Positions 34,088 to 41,528 of a stretch of DNA of 47,297 nucleotides are shown piece by piece. The stretch is from assembly GCA_001784475.1 (NCBI GenBank), contig MFRE01000004.1:1-47297 (forward strand), given 5' to 3'. This DNA comes from Candidatus Magasanikbacteria bacterium RIFOXYD2_FULL_41_14. Its GTDB lineage: Bacteria > Patescibacteriota > Patescibacteriia > Magasanikbacterales > GWA2-37-8. How positions within the stretch are numbered: the stretch's first letter is position 1; each line of letters opens with the position of its first letter. Below the pieces are notes generated by a model, which was not told the DNA's origin, made no database searches, and saw nothing but the letters and a program-made list of their open reading frames with translations. Position numbers and translations under genes: made by a program.

Positions 34088-34208
34088 AAAAACCCGAGAA
34101 TAGAGGCAAACTCTTTTGGCCGTCCATATATATTTATACCAATGCCTGTCTAAGGTGTGGCATAAACGATGGCGGACCAAAGTGTCTGCCCCTATTCTCG
34201 AGTTTTTT
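34088..34208 (-). ncRNA. candidate structured RNA / long terminator hairpin
   Basis: A 121-nt imperfect palindrome with three stacked stems: outer 34088-34108 with 34187-34208 (core CGAGAATAG/CTATTCTCG), middle 34113-34127 with 34169-34182 (TTTGG..CC.CCAT type), inner 34142-34146 with 34159-34163 (ATGCC/GGCAT). On minus the last arm runs into GGGTTTTTG. It may be a terminator of the operon ending at 34222, a processed small RNA, or a MITE-like relic. No known RNA family was recognised. Confidence 0.5.
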
Positions 34209-34221
34209 AAGCTAGTATAGC

Positions 34222-35541
34222 TTACTCCATATCGCCCAGCCCGTCAAGCGACACCGAAAGCCCAAAAACCACAGCGCTAAAAAATATGCCACCAACCAAA
34301 CTTATTGTCCAGTGATCAAACAGACCAAAAAATAACCAAGCAGTAATAACTGAAATCAAAAATGGTTCGCGAACATATATACGCCGACACAGCCCCAAAA
34401 ATAAAAGTAGGAAAACCGCACTCGCTACTACCCCCCATTCAGCCAAAATTAAAAAATAGATATTGTGAATTGGTTGATATCGCCAAGCAGGCAGATTCTG
34501 ATTGGCAACATATTTGGCAAAAGTGTACGCTCCCGGACCTACTCCCAAGGCCGGACTAATTTTAACAATGCCGGACCACTCCCAAAGCTGTTCGTACCGC
34601 TCGGTAATAGAACGCTTTTCCAAACTATTAGACACAAATACGCGTGGAGAAATCAAATTCCAAAACATTGACGACACCACTATGCCAGTTATAACTATAA
34701 AAACAAACGGGCGCACAAAAGTAAGCGCGCTAATTTTATTTTTATTTGTAAACCAGACAACAATAACAGTCGTAAGACCTACCGCCAAAGCCAGCCACGC
34801 TGCTCGCGAAAAAGAAAAAAATAAACCAAACAAAATAAATATTTGTCCGGCTGACAATAAAATACGCCGCGGCCAAGTGGATAATTTAAAATACAACAAG
34901 AGCCCAAACAAAAATGCGACCGCTAAATAAATGCCAAGCGCATTAGGCCAAGGAAAAGAGCCGTAAGCGCGCAACCATCTGCCCCCATCACTTTCAATCA
35001 CACTTGCCCCCAAACTAGATGCCGATTGCGCAGCCATACCGAGCCATTTGTTAGCAATTACTTGTTGCGAAAAAAATTGCCAAAGTGCCAAGACACTTTG
35101 CGCAAACGCGCCCAACCAAAACGCCACGACTTTCTGTTGCCAAGACGCGCGACTAAGCGCTACCACCCCGGACAAACAAAGTGCTTCAATAAAATAACTA
35201 ATATATATGAAAGATAAACCCGGGAAACGCGAATGCAATACAAAAAATATCAAACCAAATAAAAATAAGGTCGCGCTCGCAAGGCCAAAAATATTTCGGC
35301 CAGTTAAAATGTCATTTTTTATTTTTTGCCAAAAAACGCGATTTAAAAAATAATCAAAAGCAGTCAAAATAATTATGACCGATAACAACAGTTCACTGCC
35401 GTAAATACTACCCGTGCCATATTCCCAAAAACCGCCATTTAAAAAAGCGGGCGCGTAAATCCAACGCGTCTGAAACGGAATTAAAAATAAAAGTAATCCC
35501 AGCAGAAAAATATTTAATTTTGCTAAACGAGTCGGCAACAT
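34222..35541 (-). CDS. O-antigen ligase/polymerase-like (Wzy_C) membrane protein
   Basis: 439 residues, about eleven TM segments. A large outward loop carries the characteristic ISPALGVGPGAYTFAKY and the PIHNIYFLILAEWG stretch (an H-N-x-[YF] motif), diagnostic of the Wzy_C/O-antigen ligase fold. These enzymes move lipid-linked glycans or polymerise surface polysaccharide. In an organism without clear LPS, attachment to another carrier is likely, which is inference. It is the last gene of the nusA-yidC unit, 3 nt from the nucleotidyltransferase stop. Confidence 0.88.
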   Translation of the reverse strand: MLPTRLAKLNIFLLGLLLFLIPFQTRWIYAPAFLNGGFWEYGTGSIYGSELLLSVIIILTAFDYFLNRVFWQKIKNDILTGRNIFGLASATLFLFGLIFFVLHSRFPGLSFIYISYFIEALCLSGVVALSRASWQQKVVAFWLGAFAQSVLALWQFFSQQVIANKWLGMAAQSASSLGASVIESDGGRWLRAYGSFPWPNALGIYLAVAFLFGLLLYFKLSTWPRRILLSAGQIFILFGLFFSFSRAAWLALAVGLTTVIVVWFTNKNKISALTFVRPFVFIVITGIVVSSMFWNLISPRVFVSNSLEKRSITERYEQLWEWSGIVKISPALGVGPGAYTFAKYVANQNLPAWRYQPIHNIYFLILAEWGVVASAVFLLLFLGLCRRIYVREPFLISVITAWLFFGLFDHWTISLVGGIFFSAVVFGLSVSLDGLGDME

Positions 35542-35544
35542 ATA

Positions 35545-36474
35545 TTAAATCTTAGCAGTTTTTTCTTTCCAACGCGAGTACCAAAGCGCGCGCGTGTCTT
35601 GTTCGTGCAACTTAATCACTCCTGCCCCCAATACCACACCTTTGTCACGCGCGTTTATTTTATCACGCAAACGACTTTTTAATTTAACCATTTGCAATTG
35701 GCGCGCCTGCCCTTCAATTAAATCGCCATAAGCTCCAGTCCAAAATTTTTCCCAGATAATTTTCCAAATTTTGCCCACGCGCGAATTAACAACGCCGCTT
35801 ATGTAATTATATGATTGTTTAATATTTGGCAAAAATTTATCGGCCCAACGATTGGCAGTAATTAATTTATCATAAATATTATCTTCATCGTAGAGTGGTA
35901 CCATTTGGTGCAACCAATAGGCGAAGTGAATATCATCGTCAACTACCCGCCAATTAGCCATATCTAAATTGTGTTTATCCACAAAAAAAGAAAGGCAGAT
36001 TTTTTGAGAATCACGGTGACCATGTGTTCGCAGACGCCAAAAAAGCAAAATCAAATTAGTAAATAGACGTACAATCCAAACGCGCCCAACTTCGGCCACT
36101 ACCAAAAAATCAATATCACTGTCCGGACGCGCCGTGCCGGCGCCTACGGAATTACAAACAAAAACCGCTCGTAAAAATGGCACTGACCGAATTTTTTTTA
36201 CGGCCCGCCGGGCAATTTTTAAACTGGCGGCACTATCCAGTAAATGACGATTGCGGGAAACAATTAATTCGGACCGACCCGCCAAAAAATAAAATCCATC
36301 TTGGCTTTGCCAATAATTAGAAGTGTGATTTTCAAAAAATTTGGTAAATTCCAAAAACGATACAAACGGTGGTTGCCACAAACGCGCGAATAACTCTGTT
36401 TGAGTCAACGGCAAATCAAAACCGTCAAAATAGGTTAAAGTTTTGACAATGGAATTTTCTAAAGGACTACTCAT
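35545..36474 (-). CDS. nucleotidyltransferase-fold (pol-beta-like) protein
   Basis: 309 residues. A winged-helix-like N-terminus (about 1-75) is followed by a nucleotidyltransferase core with GAGTARPDSDIDFLVV (about 111-126), the G-x..D-x-D pattern that coordinates metal in this superfamily. The rest is helical and basic. Families with this layout include stand-alone nucleotidyltransferases that pair with small HEPN partners; no HEPN gene is adjacent here. Substrate unknown. Its ATG overlaps the upstream TGA (36471-36474, ATGA), so it is translationally coupled to the preceding unknown gene. Confidence 0.75.
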   Translation of the reverse strand: MSSPLENSIVKTLTYFDGFDLPLTQTELFARLWQPPFVSFLEFTKFFENHTSNYWQSQDGFYFLAGRSELIVSRNRHLLDSAASLKIARRAVKKIRSVPFLRAVFVCNSVGAGTARPDSDIDFLVVAEVGRVWIVRLFTNLILLFWRLRTHGHRDSQKICLSFFVDKHNLDMANWRVVDDDIHFAYWLHQMVPLYDEDNIYDKLITANRWADKFLPNIKQSYNYISGVVNSRVGKIWKIIWEKFWTGAYGDLIEGQARQLQMVKLKSRLRDKINARDKGVVLGAGVIKLHEQDTRALWYSRWKEKTAKI

Positions 36475-37298
36475 GCCACTTTATCTAATTTAGCAACTTC
36501 TTCTTCGTTATCATTGGCGACAGTACCTTGGGCGAGGGACTCCGCGCTTACCGCTTGTCTTTGATCCGGCAAAGGTGAACTATCTACTTGAGGAGCAGGC
36601 TCGGCGACCGGTTCACTCACTTCTTCGGCAAAAATAAATACCATTTCCGGCTTATCCTCTTTACCCGCTTCAAAAACCTTAAAACCTAAGCGCTGTTTGG
36701 ACCCATCACTAATGCTAGAAGTATAAAATTCACGAACAGTCAATTGGTGAGCGCCCGATAATTGACTGGTCTGCAATTTCTGCGCTAATTCATTTTTATC
36801 CTTGATGGTTGTTAAAAAATAATGTTCAGCTCCGAGTGGGATGCCTTTCGCCCCCAAATAACCTTCAACACTTTCGGACCGATTATTGACCGAGCAACCA
36901 CCATTTTTAGAAATTTCCTGAATCTGATCGTTATTACCATTTAAAAAATTCATCAGTCCGGGCAAAGATGATAATTCTTTCTTAGCTTGCTCAACCTCTT
37001 CGTGGGCGATATCAAAAATTTCTTCTTCGCTTAAATCTGGCATTTCATCGCGTAATCTTTTGACCACCTCATCTTTGTGTTGTTCCAAAAGTTTTCTGGT
37101 GGCCTCTAACATCACTTTTCCAGAATCATTCAGCGCAGTTACAGCAAATTCTACCCGCTGACCATCAATCAACACTTCATTGGTTTTATTTCTTTCTGGG
37201 CTTGCGGACAATACCCCTACTCGTTCAGCAGTTAATTTCTCCTTACCAGTGTCGCGACGCGCTCTGGCCTGCTCTAAATCGGCTACATTGTTACTCAT
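36471..37298 (-). CDS. unknown cytoplasmic acidic protein
   Basis: 275 residues; not recognised. An N-terminal charged helix (ADLEQARARRDTGKEKL) is followed by a helical region with a Glu-rich stretch (MPDLSEEEIFDIAHEEVEQAKKEL, about 85-110) and a mixed domain (about 140-230). The C-terminal tail is Pro/Ala/Glu-rich and probably disordered. No TM or signal peptide. It lies between the PRC-barrel gene (7-nt gap) and the nucleotidyltransferase (ATGA overlap) in the nusA-yidC unit. Confidence 0.65.
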   Translation of the reverse strand: MSNNVADLEQARARRDTGKEKLTAERVGVLSASPERNKTNEVLIDGQRVEFAVTALNDSGKVMLEATRKLLEQHKDEVVKRLRDEMPDLSEEEIFDIAHEEVEQAKKELSSLPGLMNFLNGNNDQIQEISKNGGCSVNNRSESVEGYLGAKGIPLGAEHYFLTTIKDKNELAQKLQTSQLSGAHQLTVREFYTSSISDGSKQRLGFKVFEAGKEDKPEMVFIFAEEVSEPVAEPAPQVDSSPLPDQRQAVSAESLAQGTVANDNEEEVAKLDKVA

Positions 37299-37305
37299 AT
37301 AATTT

Positions 37306-37581
37306 TTAACTTTCCGCCACCTGTTTGGTGGAAATAGCTATGGGAGCGACAACTTCAGCTGACAAAGCGTCTTCAACAACCAATCTGTCGGCCTTAATTT
37401 CCACTACCTGGCTACTATTAATTAAAAAAATGCGTCCGCCAATAAAACGCGAACGCACTTTGTATTGTAAAATTAAATTATCTTCAGCCGATAAAATAGC
37501 ATCAACCACTTTTCCCAAATAAACCCCACTTTGGGTATAAACCGGCAATTTTTTCAATTGGGAAAAATTGACACGTGGCAT
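37306..37581 (-). CDS. PRC-barrel domain protein
   Basis: 91 residues. The PRC-barrel fold is indicated by LKKLPVYTQSGVYLGKVVDAIL, a beta-strand pair seen in RimM C-termini and photosynthetic reaction-centre H subunits, and by the closing strands RIFLINSSQVVEIKADRLVVED. Stand-alone PRC-barrel proteins are adaptor-like; specific partners are not known. It is located 11 nt downstream of yidC. Confidence 0.8.
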   Translation of the reverse strand: MPRVNFSQLKKLPVYTQSGVYLGKVVDAILSAEDNLILQYKVRSRFIGGRIFLINSSQVVEIKADRLVVEDALSAEVVAPIAISTKQVAES

Positions 37582-37592
37582 AAATTTATTTA

Positions 37593-38378
37593 TTATTCCA
37601 CCACTTTACCATCAATTACTTTATTTCCATCGCCAATGGTAGATGGTGGTTCATCATTTTTATCGTGCTTTTTGAATAACCAAACTTGCTGTAAAGCCAT
37701 AAGTAGTGTGCTCCAAAACCAATACAAAGTAAGGCCAGCTGGCAGTGACATACCGATAAACACGGTCATCACCGGCATCATATACAACATTTGTTTATTC
37801 ATTATTACCATCATGCTTTCATCTTTACCACCCGCCCCCGCTGTCGTTGGTGGCTTGGCGCGATTCATTGATTTAGCTTGCCAGAATTGAGCCGCGCCCG
37901 CTAAAAACGCCAGCACTACGCTTTTTTTACTTAATTCCAAAAAACCAAACGACAAAGAATTTATTACCCCAGGATTTTTAATAAACGAATAAAGATTGCC
38001 GGCAATGTCATATTCCGGATTAAGCATATTGCGCAACACCTGATACAAAGCGATCAAAACCACCAATTGCACAATCAAAGGCAGACAAGATGCCATCGGA
38101 TTAACTTTATTATGTTTATAAAGTTCCATGGTCGCCTGGGCCTGGGCTTGTTTATCGTCTTTAAATTTTTGTTTAATTTCCTCCAATTTCGGCTGTAACT
38201 CTTGCAAATCTTTTTGCGCTTTGAGAGATTTGTTGGTTAAAGGATATAAAGCAAGGCGCAAAATTATTGTGATAATAATAATTACCAGGCCAATATCATG
38301 GCCGGGCAGATAATCATACATCCAGACAAAAATATTAAGAAGTGGCTGATACAAAAATGTATTGAAAATTGCACCCAT
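37593..38378 (-). CDS. yidC: membrane protein insertase YidC/Oxa1
   Basis: 261 residues, the short Gram-positive/mitochondrial type without the large periplasmic domain. It inserts membrane proteins, alone or with Sec. Evidence: LLNIFVWMYDYLP, the cytoplasmic coiled-coil loop after TM1 (KSLKAQKDLQELQPKLEEIKQKF), the core NPMASCLPLIVQLVVLIALYQVL, and PAGLTLYWFWSTLLMALQQ near the end. The hydrophilic-groove Arg is in LRLALYP. The usual neighbours rnpA and jag are not next to it; here it stands between nusA and a PRC-barrel gene. Confidence 0.96.
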   Translation of the reverse strand: MGAIFNTFLYQPLLNIFVWMYDYLPGHDIGLVIIIITIILRLALYPLTNKSLKAQKDLQELQPKLEEIKQKFKDDKQAQAQATMELYKHNKVNPMASCLPLIVQLVVLIALYQVLRNMLNPEYDIAGNLYSFIKNPGVINSLSFGFLELSKKSVVLAFLAGAAQFWQAKSMNRAKPPTTAGAGGKDESMMVIMNKQMLYMMPVMTVFIGMSLPAGLTLYWFWSTLLMALQQVWLFKKHDKNDEPPSTIGDGNKVIDGKVVE

Positions 38379-38392
38379 ATAATATTATTATA

Positions 38393-38467
38393 AATTAACT
38401 AATACCCAATTCACTAATTTCTAATATTACATATTAGTTAATTAGGACTTAACGAATTAGTTAATTA
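38393..38467. repeat. A/T-rich inverted repeat between nusA and yidC
   Basis: AATTAACTAATACCCAATTC mirrors ATATTAGTTAATTAG; TTAGTTAATTA occurs twice. This resembles AT3 spacers in composition, though its arms are different. It may be a weak intercistronic hairpin. Confidence 0.4.
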
Positions 38468-39715
38468 TTAATCTTTTTCTACTTTTTTTTGTTCTTCTTT
38501 TACTGACTCTTCTTTGGTATCCGCTTCTGCCTCAGGCACTGCCGCTGGATCGTCCTCGCTGGACACCACCAGTCCGCCTTCTTTTTCAATCACGTCAATG
38601 CGCCAACCGGTTAACTCGGATGCTAGACGAACATTTTGACCGCTTTTCCCAATAGCCATTGAAAATTGATCAGCGTCAACCTGCACCTTGGCAGTTTTGG
38701 TGGCTTCGTCTAATTCCACTTCAGCTACTTTGGCTGGAGACAAGGCCTTGGCAATGTAAATATTAGGATTATCACTCCAAGCGACAATGTCAATTTTTTC
38801 TCCGCCCAATTCTTCAATAATAGTATTAATACGGCTACCACGTTGACCAATACAGGCACCGATGGGGTCGATGCTCTCGTCCTCGGTAACAACTGCCACC
38901 TTGGAGCGCCAACCGGCATCGCGCGCAATCCCTTCAATGCGCACTGTGCCGCTTTCAATCTCAGGTACTTCTTGACGGAAAATTTCTTTTACCATGCCAA
39001 CATTTGAACGTGATAAAATAATTTCCGGGCCACGCGACGTCATTTCCACTGACATTAAATAAAACTTCATACGGCTACCCGGACGATAAAACTCGCGATG
39101 AATTTGTTGCTCCATCGGCAAGACGCCAGTAACCTTACCAAGATCAATCAAAACTTTTCTGCTTTCCGCGCGCTGAATTGTACCCATAATTATCTCGCCT
39201 TCTTGTTTTTTGAAATCATCAAAAACCAAATTGCGTTCCGCCTCGCGGATTTTTTGGATAATTACTTGTTTGGCGGTTTGCGCGGCCATTCTGCCAAAAC
39301 TGCCGGCCACTTCCAGTTTAATTTCCAACACTTCACCTACTTTGGCTTTTTTGCTAATTTCTTTCGCTGCACTAAGCATCATTTCAGTTTTGGCGTTAAA
39401 ACGCGGTAAATCTTCTAACTCTTCCGGAGTAATTTCACGATCCTCTGCGCGCGCTTTTTCGCGACGGTTGGTCGCCTCTTCTTGGGCTTTTTCCAAATCC
39501 TCTTCCGTAATATCTTCAACCACGGTCTTTACATCCCAGGCCTGAATGTCGCTGGTCTCTGGGTCAAACTTTACTTTGACATTTTGTTGTTTATTCCCAA
39601 AATCTTTGCGATAAGCCGCGGCCAAGGCAGTTTCCACAGTTTCCAAAACCGACTCATAAGACAAATTCTTTTCCGCGCACAAGGCCTGAATCGCTTTCGT
39701 GATTTCTGATGACAT
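38468..39715 (-). CDS. nusA: transcription elongation/termination factor NusA
   Basis: 415 residues. Modulates pausing, termination and antitermination by binding RNA polymerase and RNA. The N-terminal polymerase-binding domain is followed by an S1 domain (GEIIMGTIQRAESRKVLIDLG, about 172-245) and two KH domains (CIGQRGSRINTIIEELGGE and SMAIGKSGQNVRLASELTG). The acidic, Lys/Glu-rich tail replaces the C-terminal repeats found in E. coli, which makes it shorter than the 495-residue version. It starts the unit that continues with yidC. Promoter at 39779-39807. Confidence 0.96.
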   Translation of the reverse strand: MSSEITKAIQALCAEKNLSYESVLETVETALAAAYRKDFGNKQQNVKVKFDPETSDIQAWDVKTVVEDITEEDLEKAQEEATNRREKARAEDREITPEELEDLPRFNAKTEMMLSAAKEISKKAKVGEVLEIKLEVAGSFGRMAAQTAKQVIIQKIREAERNLVFDDFKKQEGEIIMGTIQRAESRKVLIDLGKVTGVLPMEQQIHREFYRPGSRMKFYLMSVEMTSRGPEIILSRSNVGMVKEIFRQEVPEIESGTVRIEGIARDAGWRSKVAVVTEDESIDPIGACIGQRGSRINTIIEELGGEKIDIVAWSDNPNIYIAKALSPAKVAEVELDEATKTAKVQVDADQFSMAIGKSGQNVRLASELTGWRIDVIEKEGGLVVSSEDDPAAVPEAEADTKEESVKEEQKKVEKD

Positions 39716-39778
39716 ATTAAAATTAGAGTTAAAAAAAGCAACTTCAATGATGAAGCGCTATAATGTACTAACAAGTAT

Positions 39779-39807
39779 ATTATAGCACATTTTGAGGTTT
39801 TTGTCAA
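39779..39807 (-). promoter_or_regulatory. consensus sigma70 promoter of the nusA-yidC unit
   Basis: On minus: TTGACA (39807-39802), a 17-nt spacer ending TGC, TATAAT (39784-39779). Initiation near 39772 gives a leader of about 57 nt, which holds a small CTTCA/TGAAG hairpin (39755-39742) followed by TTTTTTT, an attenuator-like arrangement. Confidence 0.85.
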
Positions 39808-39814
39808 GAGCGCC

Positions 39815-40744
39815 TCATGGTTTTGCTATTATATCACCAATCTCGTCGGTTCGCAATATCTCCGCACCCGCGCGCAAAATATTTCGCATCACCCGCAAAG
39901 AGGGGTGGCCAAAATTATTTTTACCGACTGATACCACCACTGTTTTTGGCGCGACAACTGCGAGCCAATCCACCCCACTTGACGAATCCGAACCGTGGTG
40001 GCCGACTTTTAGATAATCGGCTTGGATGGTTGGACAGACGAAACCACCCCCTACCCCCTCCTTGGAAAGGAGGGGAGACGCGACAATTCCCCCTCCTTGC
40101 AGAGGAGGGGGCGAGGAGGCGGTGCTCGCGGTCACACAATATTTTTTCAATAACGCGTTCTCAAGTGGTATTTCCGCGTCACCGGTAAACATAAAACTTC
40201 CAAATATATCTGTTAATTTAAAAACAATGGAGCGATTGTTGCTGTCATCTTTTTCAACTTTTACATTGCTATTTGGATACAACCAGTTTATAGTTGTGCT
40301 GGCGATATCCCAATTATCAAAATCTTTTACAATTTGTCTGTTGGCACCAGATACATCCGCAACTTTATTCCATTCACTAAAATATGAATCAGTTTTTGAC
40401 TGATCACCATTTTCCAAAATATTTTTTACGTGGTAACGCTGTACCACATCGGCGCACCCGCCATAATGATCTAAATCCGGGTGTGTTATGACTAAATAAT
40501 CAATCGTTCGATCAAAAAAAGATAAATAATTTCCCAAACGCGCTAACACGGTTTTATTTGGCCCACAATCAACCAACATTTTTTCGCCATTGTGAAATTT
40601 TATTAATGCGCTATCGCCTTGACCGACATTAAAAAAAATTACCTGAAAATTTTTGTCGTGATATTTTTGCCAATCATCGTAAATAAAAAAACTGGCGACA
40701 ATCACCGCAAATATTATCAGCGCTATTTTAAACTTTGAGAACAT
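39815..40744 (-). CDS. ComEC C-terminal-like metallo-beta-lactamase-fold protein
   Basis: 309 residues. One N-terminal TM segment (about 5-22) anchors an outward MBL domain. Metal ligands: THPDLDH (H88, D90, D92, H93), then GDAE (D189) and GHHGS (H249/H250). The opening VIFFNVGQGDSALIKF is typical of the ComEC/Rec2 C-terminal domain, a putative nuclease for incoming DNA. Here it is a separate gene, and the ComEC channel part is at 41461-42966. Residues about 205-240 (ASSPPPLQGGG, SPLLSKEGVGGGF) are a translated PE2 repeat (40043-40130) between motifs; the frame is intact. The ATG at 40744 follows an A/T-rich spacer. Confidence 0.85.
   Translation of the reverse strand: MFSKFKIALIIFAVIVASFFIYDDWQKYHDKNFQVIFFNVGQGDSALIKFHNGEKMLVDCGPNKTVLARLGNYLSFFDRTIDYLVITHPDLDHYGGCADVVQRYHVKNILENGDQSKTDSYFSEWNKVADVSGANRQIVKDFDNWDIASTTINWLYPNSNVKVEKDDSNNRSIVFKLTDIFGSFMFTGDAEIPLENALLKKYCVTASTASSPPPLQGGGIVASPLLSKEGVGGGFVCPTIQADYLKVGHHGSDSSSGVDWLAVVAPKTVVVSVGKNNFGHPSLRVMRNILRAGAEILRTDEIGDIIAKP
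40043..40130. repeat. PE2 palindrome pair inside the MBL-fold gene
   Basis: CCCCCTCCTTGGAAAGGAGG and CCCCCTCCTTGCAGAGGAGG, flanked by ACCACCCC and GGCGGTGCTC tags. In frame with the ComEC-like MBL protein, residues about 205-240. Confidence 0.85.
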
Positions 40745-40839
40745 GGTAAAAATTTCAGATTTAGGATTTCAGATTTCAAATTTGTAATTGGCCACCGCTC
40801 GCCCATATCTAAAATCTGACATTTAAAATCTAAAATTAA
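40745..40839. repeat. A/T-rich inverted spacer
   Basis: Contains TTTCAGATTTAGGATTTCAG and TATCTAAAATCTGACATTTA around CCACCGCTCGCCC. It is similar in style to AT3 (paired near-complementary A/T-rich arms with a G/C centre) but with a different arm sequence. No gene seen. Confidence 0.45.
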
Positions 40840-41445
40840 TCATTTCCTCGCCACCAAAATCTGGTTGACCCACACGTCATTATCAAAAACCATGTCTTCA
40901 GTTTCAATAGTAAACGCCAACTCCTCCAACTTTTCCTGCACGGCCTCGGGACGATGATAAAATGATTCAATCTTTATTGGCCCTTTGTCAGTCTTAACTT
41001 CTGGTGGTTCTTTTTGATTAATATTTGTTACAATTAAACGCCCACCATCTTTAAGCACCCGGTAGGCCTCATCAAAAAAACGCTTTGGGTCACGCAGATG
41101 CACAATTAAAAAAGTTGCCATCACATAATCAAATACACCCACATCAAACGGCAGATATTCCGCGTCCCCCACCATAAGCTCAATAAATTTATTTTTTGTC
41201 GCTAAAACTTTCAACATCTCGCTTGAAGTGTCCAACGCGGTAACAAGTCCGCCCCGACGACTTAATTCCACGGACAATCTGCCGGTTCCGGCACCGACAT
41301 CTAAAATCTTTTTACCGGCAACATCCGCCAAATAGGTTAACACCTTGCCCTGTTCAAAACTGTTTAAATAATCCTCCTTATCATCGTAATGTGGCGCCGC
41401 CAAATCATACCCGATTGTTGAATTCATTATTTTTATTTTTTTCAT
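40840..41445 (-). CDS. class I SAM-dependent methyltransferase
   Basis: About 201 residues from the ATG at 41445; a GTG at 41457 and an ATG at 41427 (MNSTIGYDL) are alternatives. Motif I is KILDVGAGTGRLSVEL, followed by the acidic ribose-binding LDTSSEML and a DAEYLPF motif; the post-I VFDYVMATFLIVHL and RVLKDGGRLIV segments complete a UbiE/COQ5-like Rossmann methyltransferase. The substrate cannot be deduced. It lies between the two ComEC halves. Confidence 0.85.
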   Translation of the reverse strand: MKKIKIMNSTIGYDLAAPHYDDKEDYLNSFEQGKVLTYLADVAGKKILDVGAGTGRLSVELSRRGGLVTALDTSSEMLKVLATKNKFIELMVGDAEYLPFDVGVFDYVMATFLIVHLRDPKRFFDEAYRVLKDGGRLIVTNINQKEPPEVKTDKGPIKIESFYHRPEAVQEKLEELAFTIETEDMVFDNDVWVNQILVARK

Positions 41446-41458
41446 ATGTTTTTTCACA

Positions 41459-41528
41459 TGTCATCCCCGTGAAAACGGGGATCCAGACGATTGTCCGCCA
41501 CTGGATTCCCGCTTTCGCGGGAATGACA
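41459..41528. repeat. PE1 paired repeat forming the 3' end of comEC
   Basis: TGTCATCCCCGTGAAAACGG-GGATCCAG then GGATTCCCGC-TTTC-GCGGGAATGACA. In the ComEC frame it reads SFPRKRESS... and ends at a TGA belonging to the repeat. This is the third reading frame used by PE1 in the window. Confidence 0.9.
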
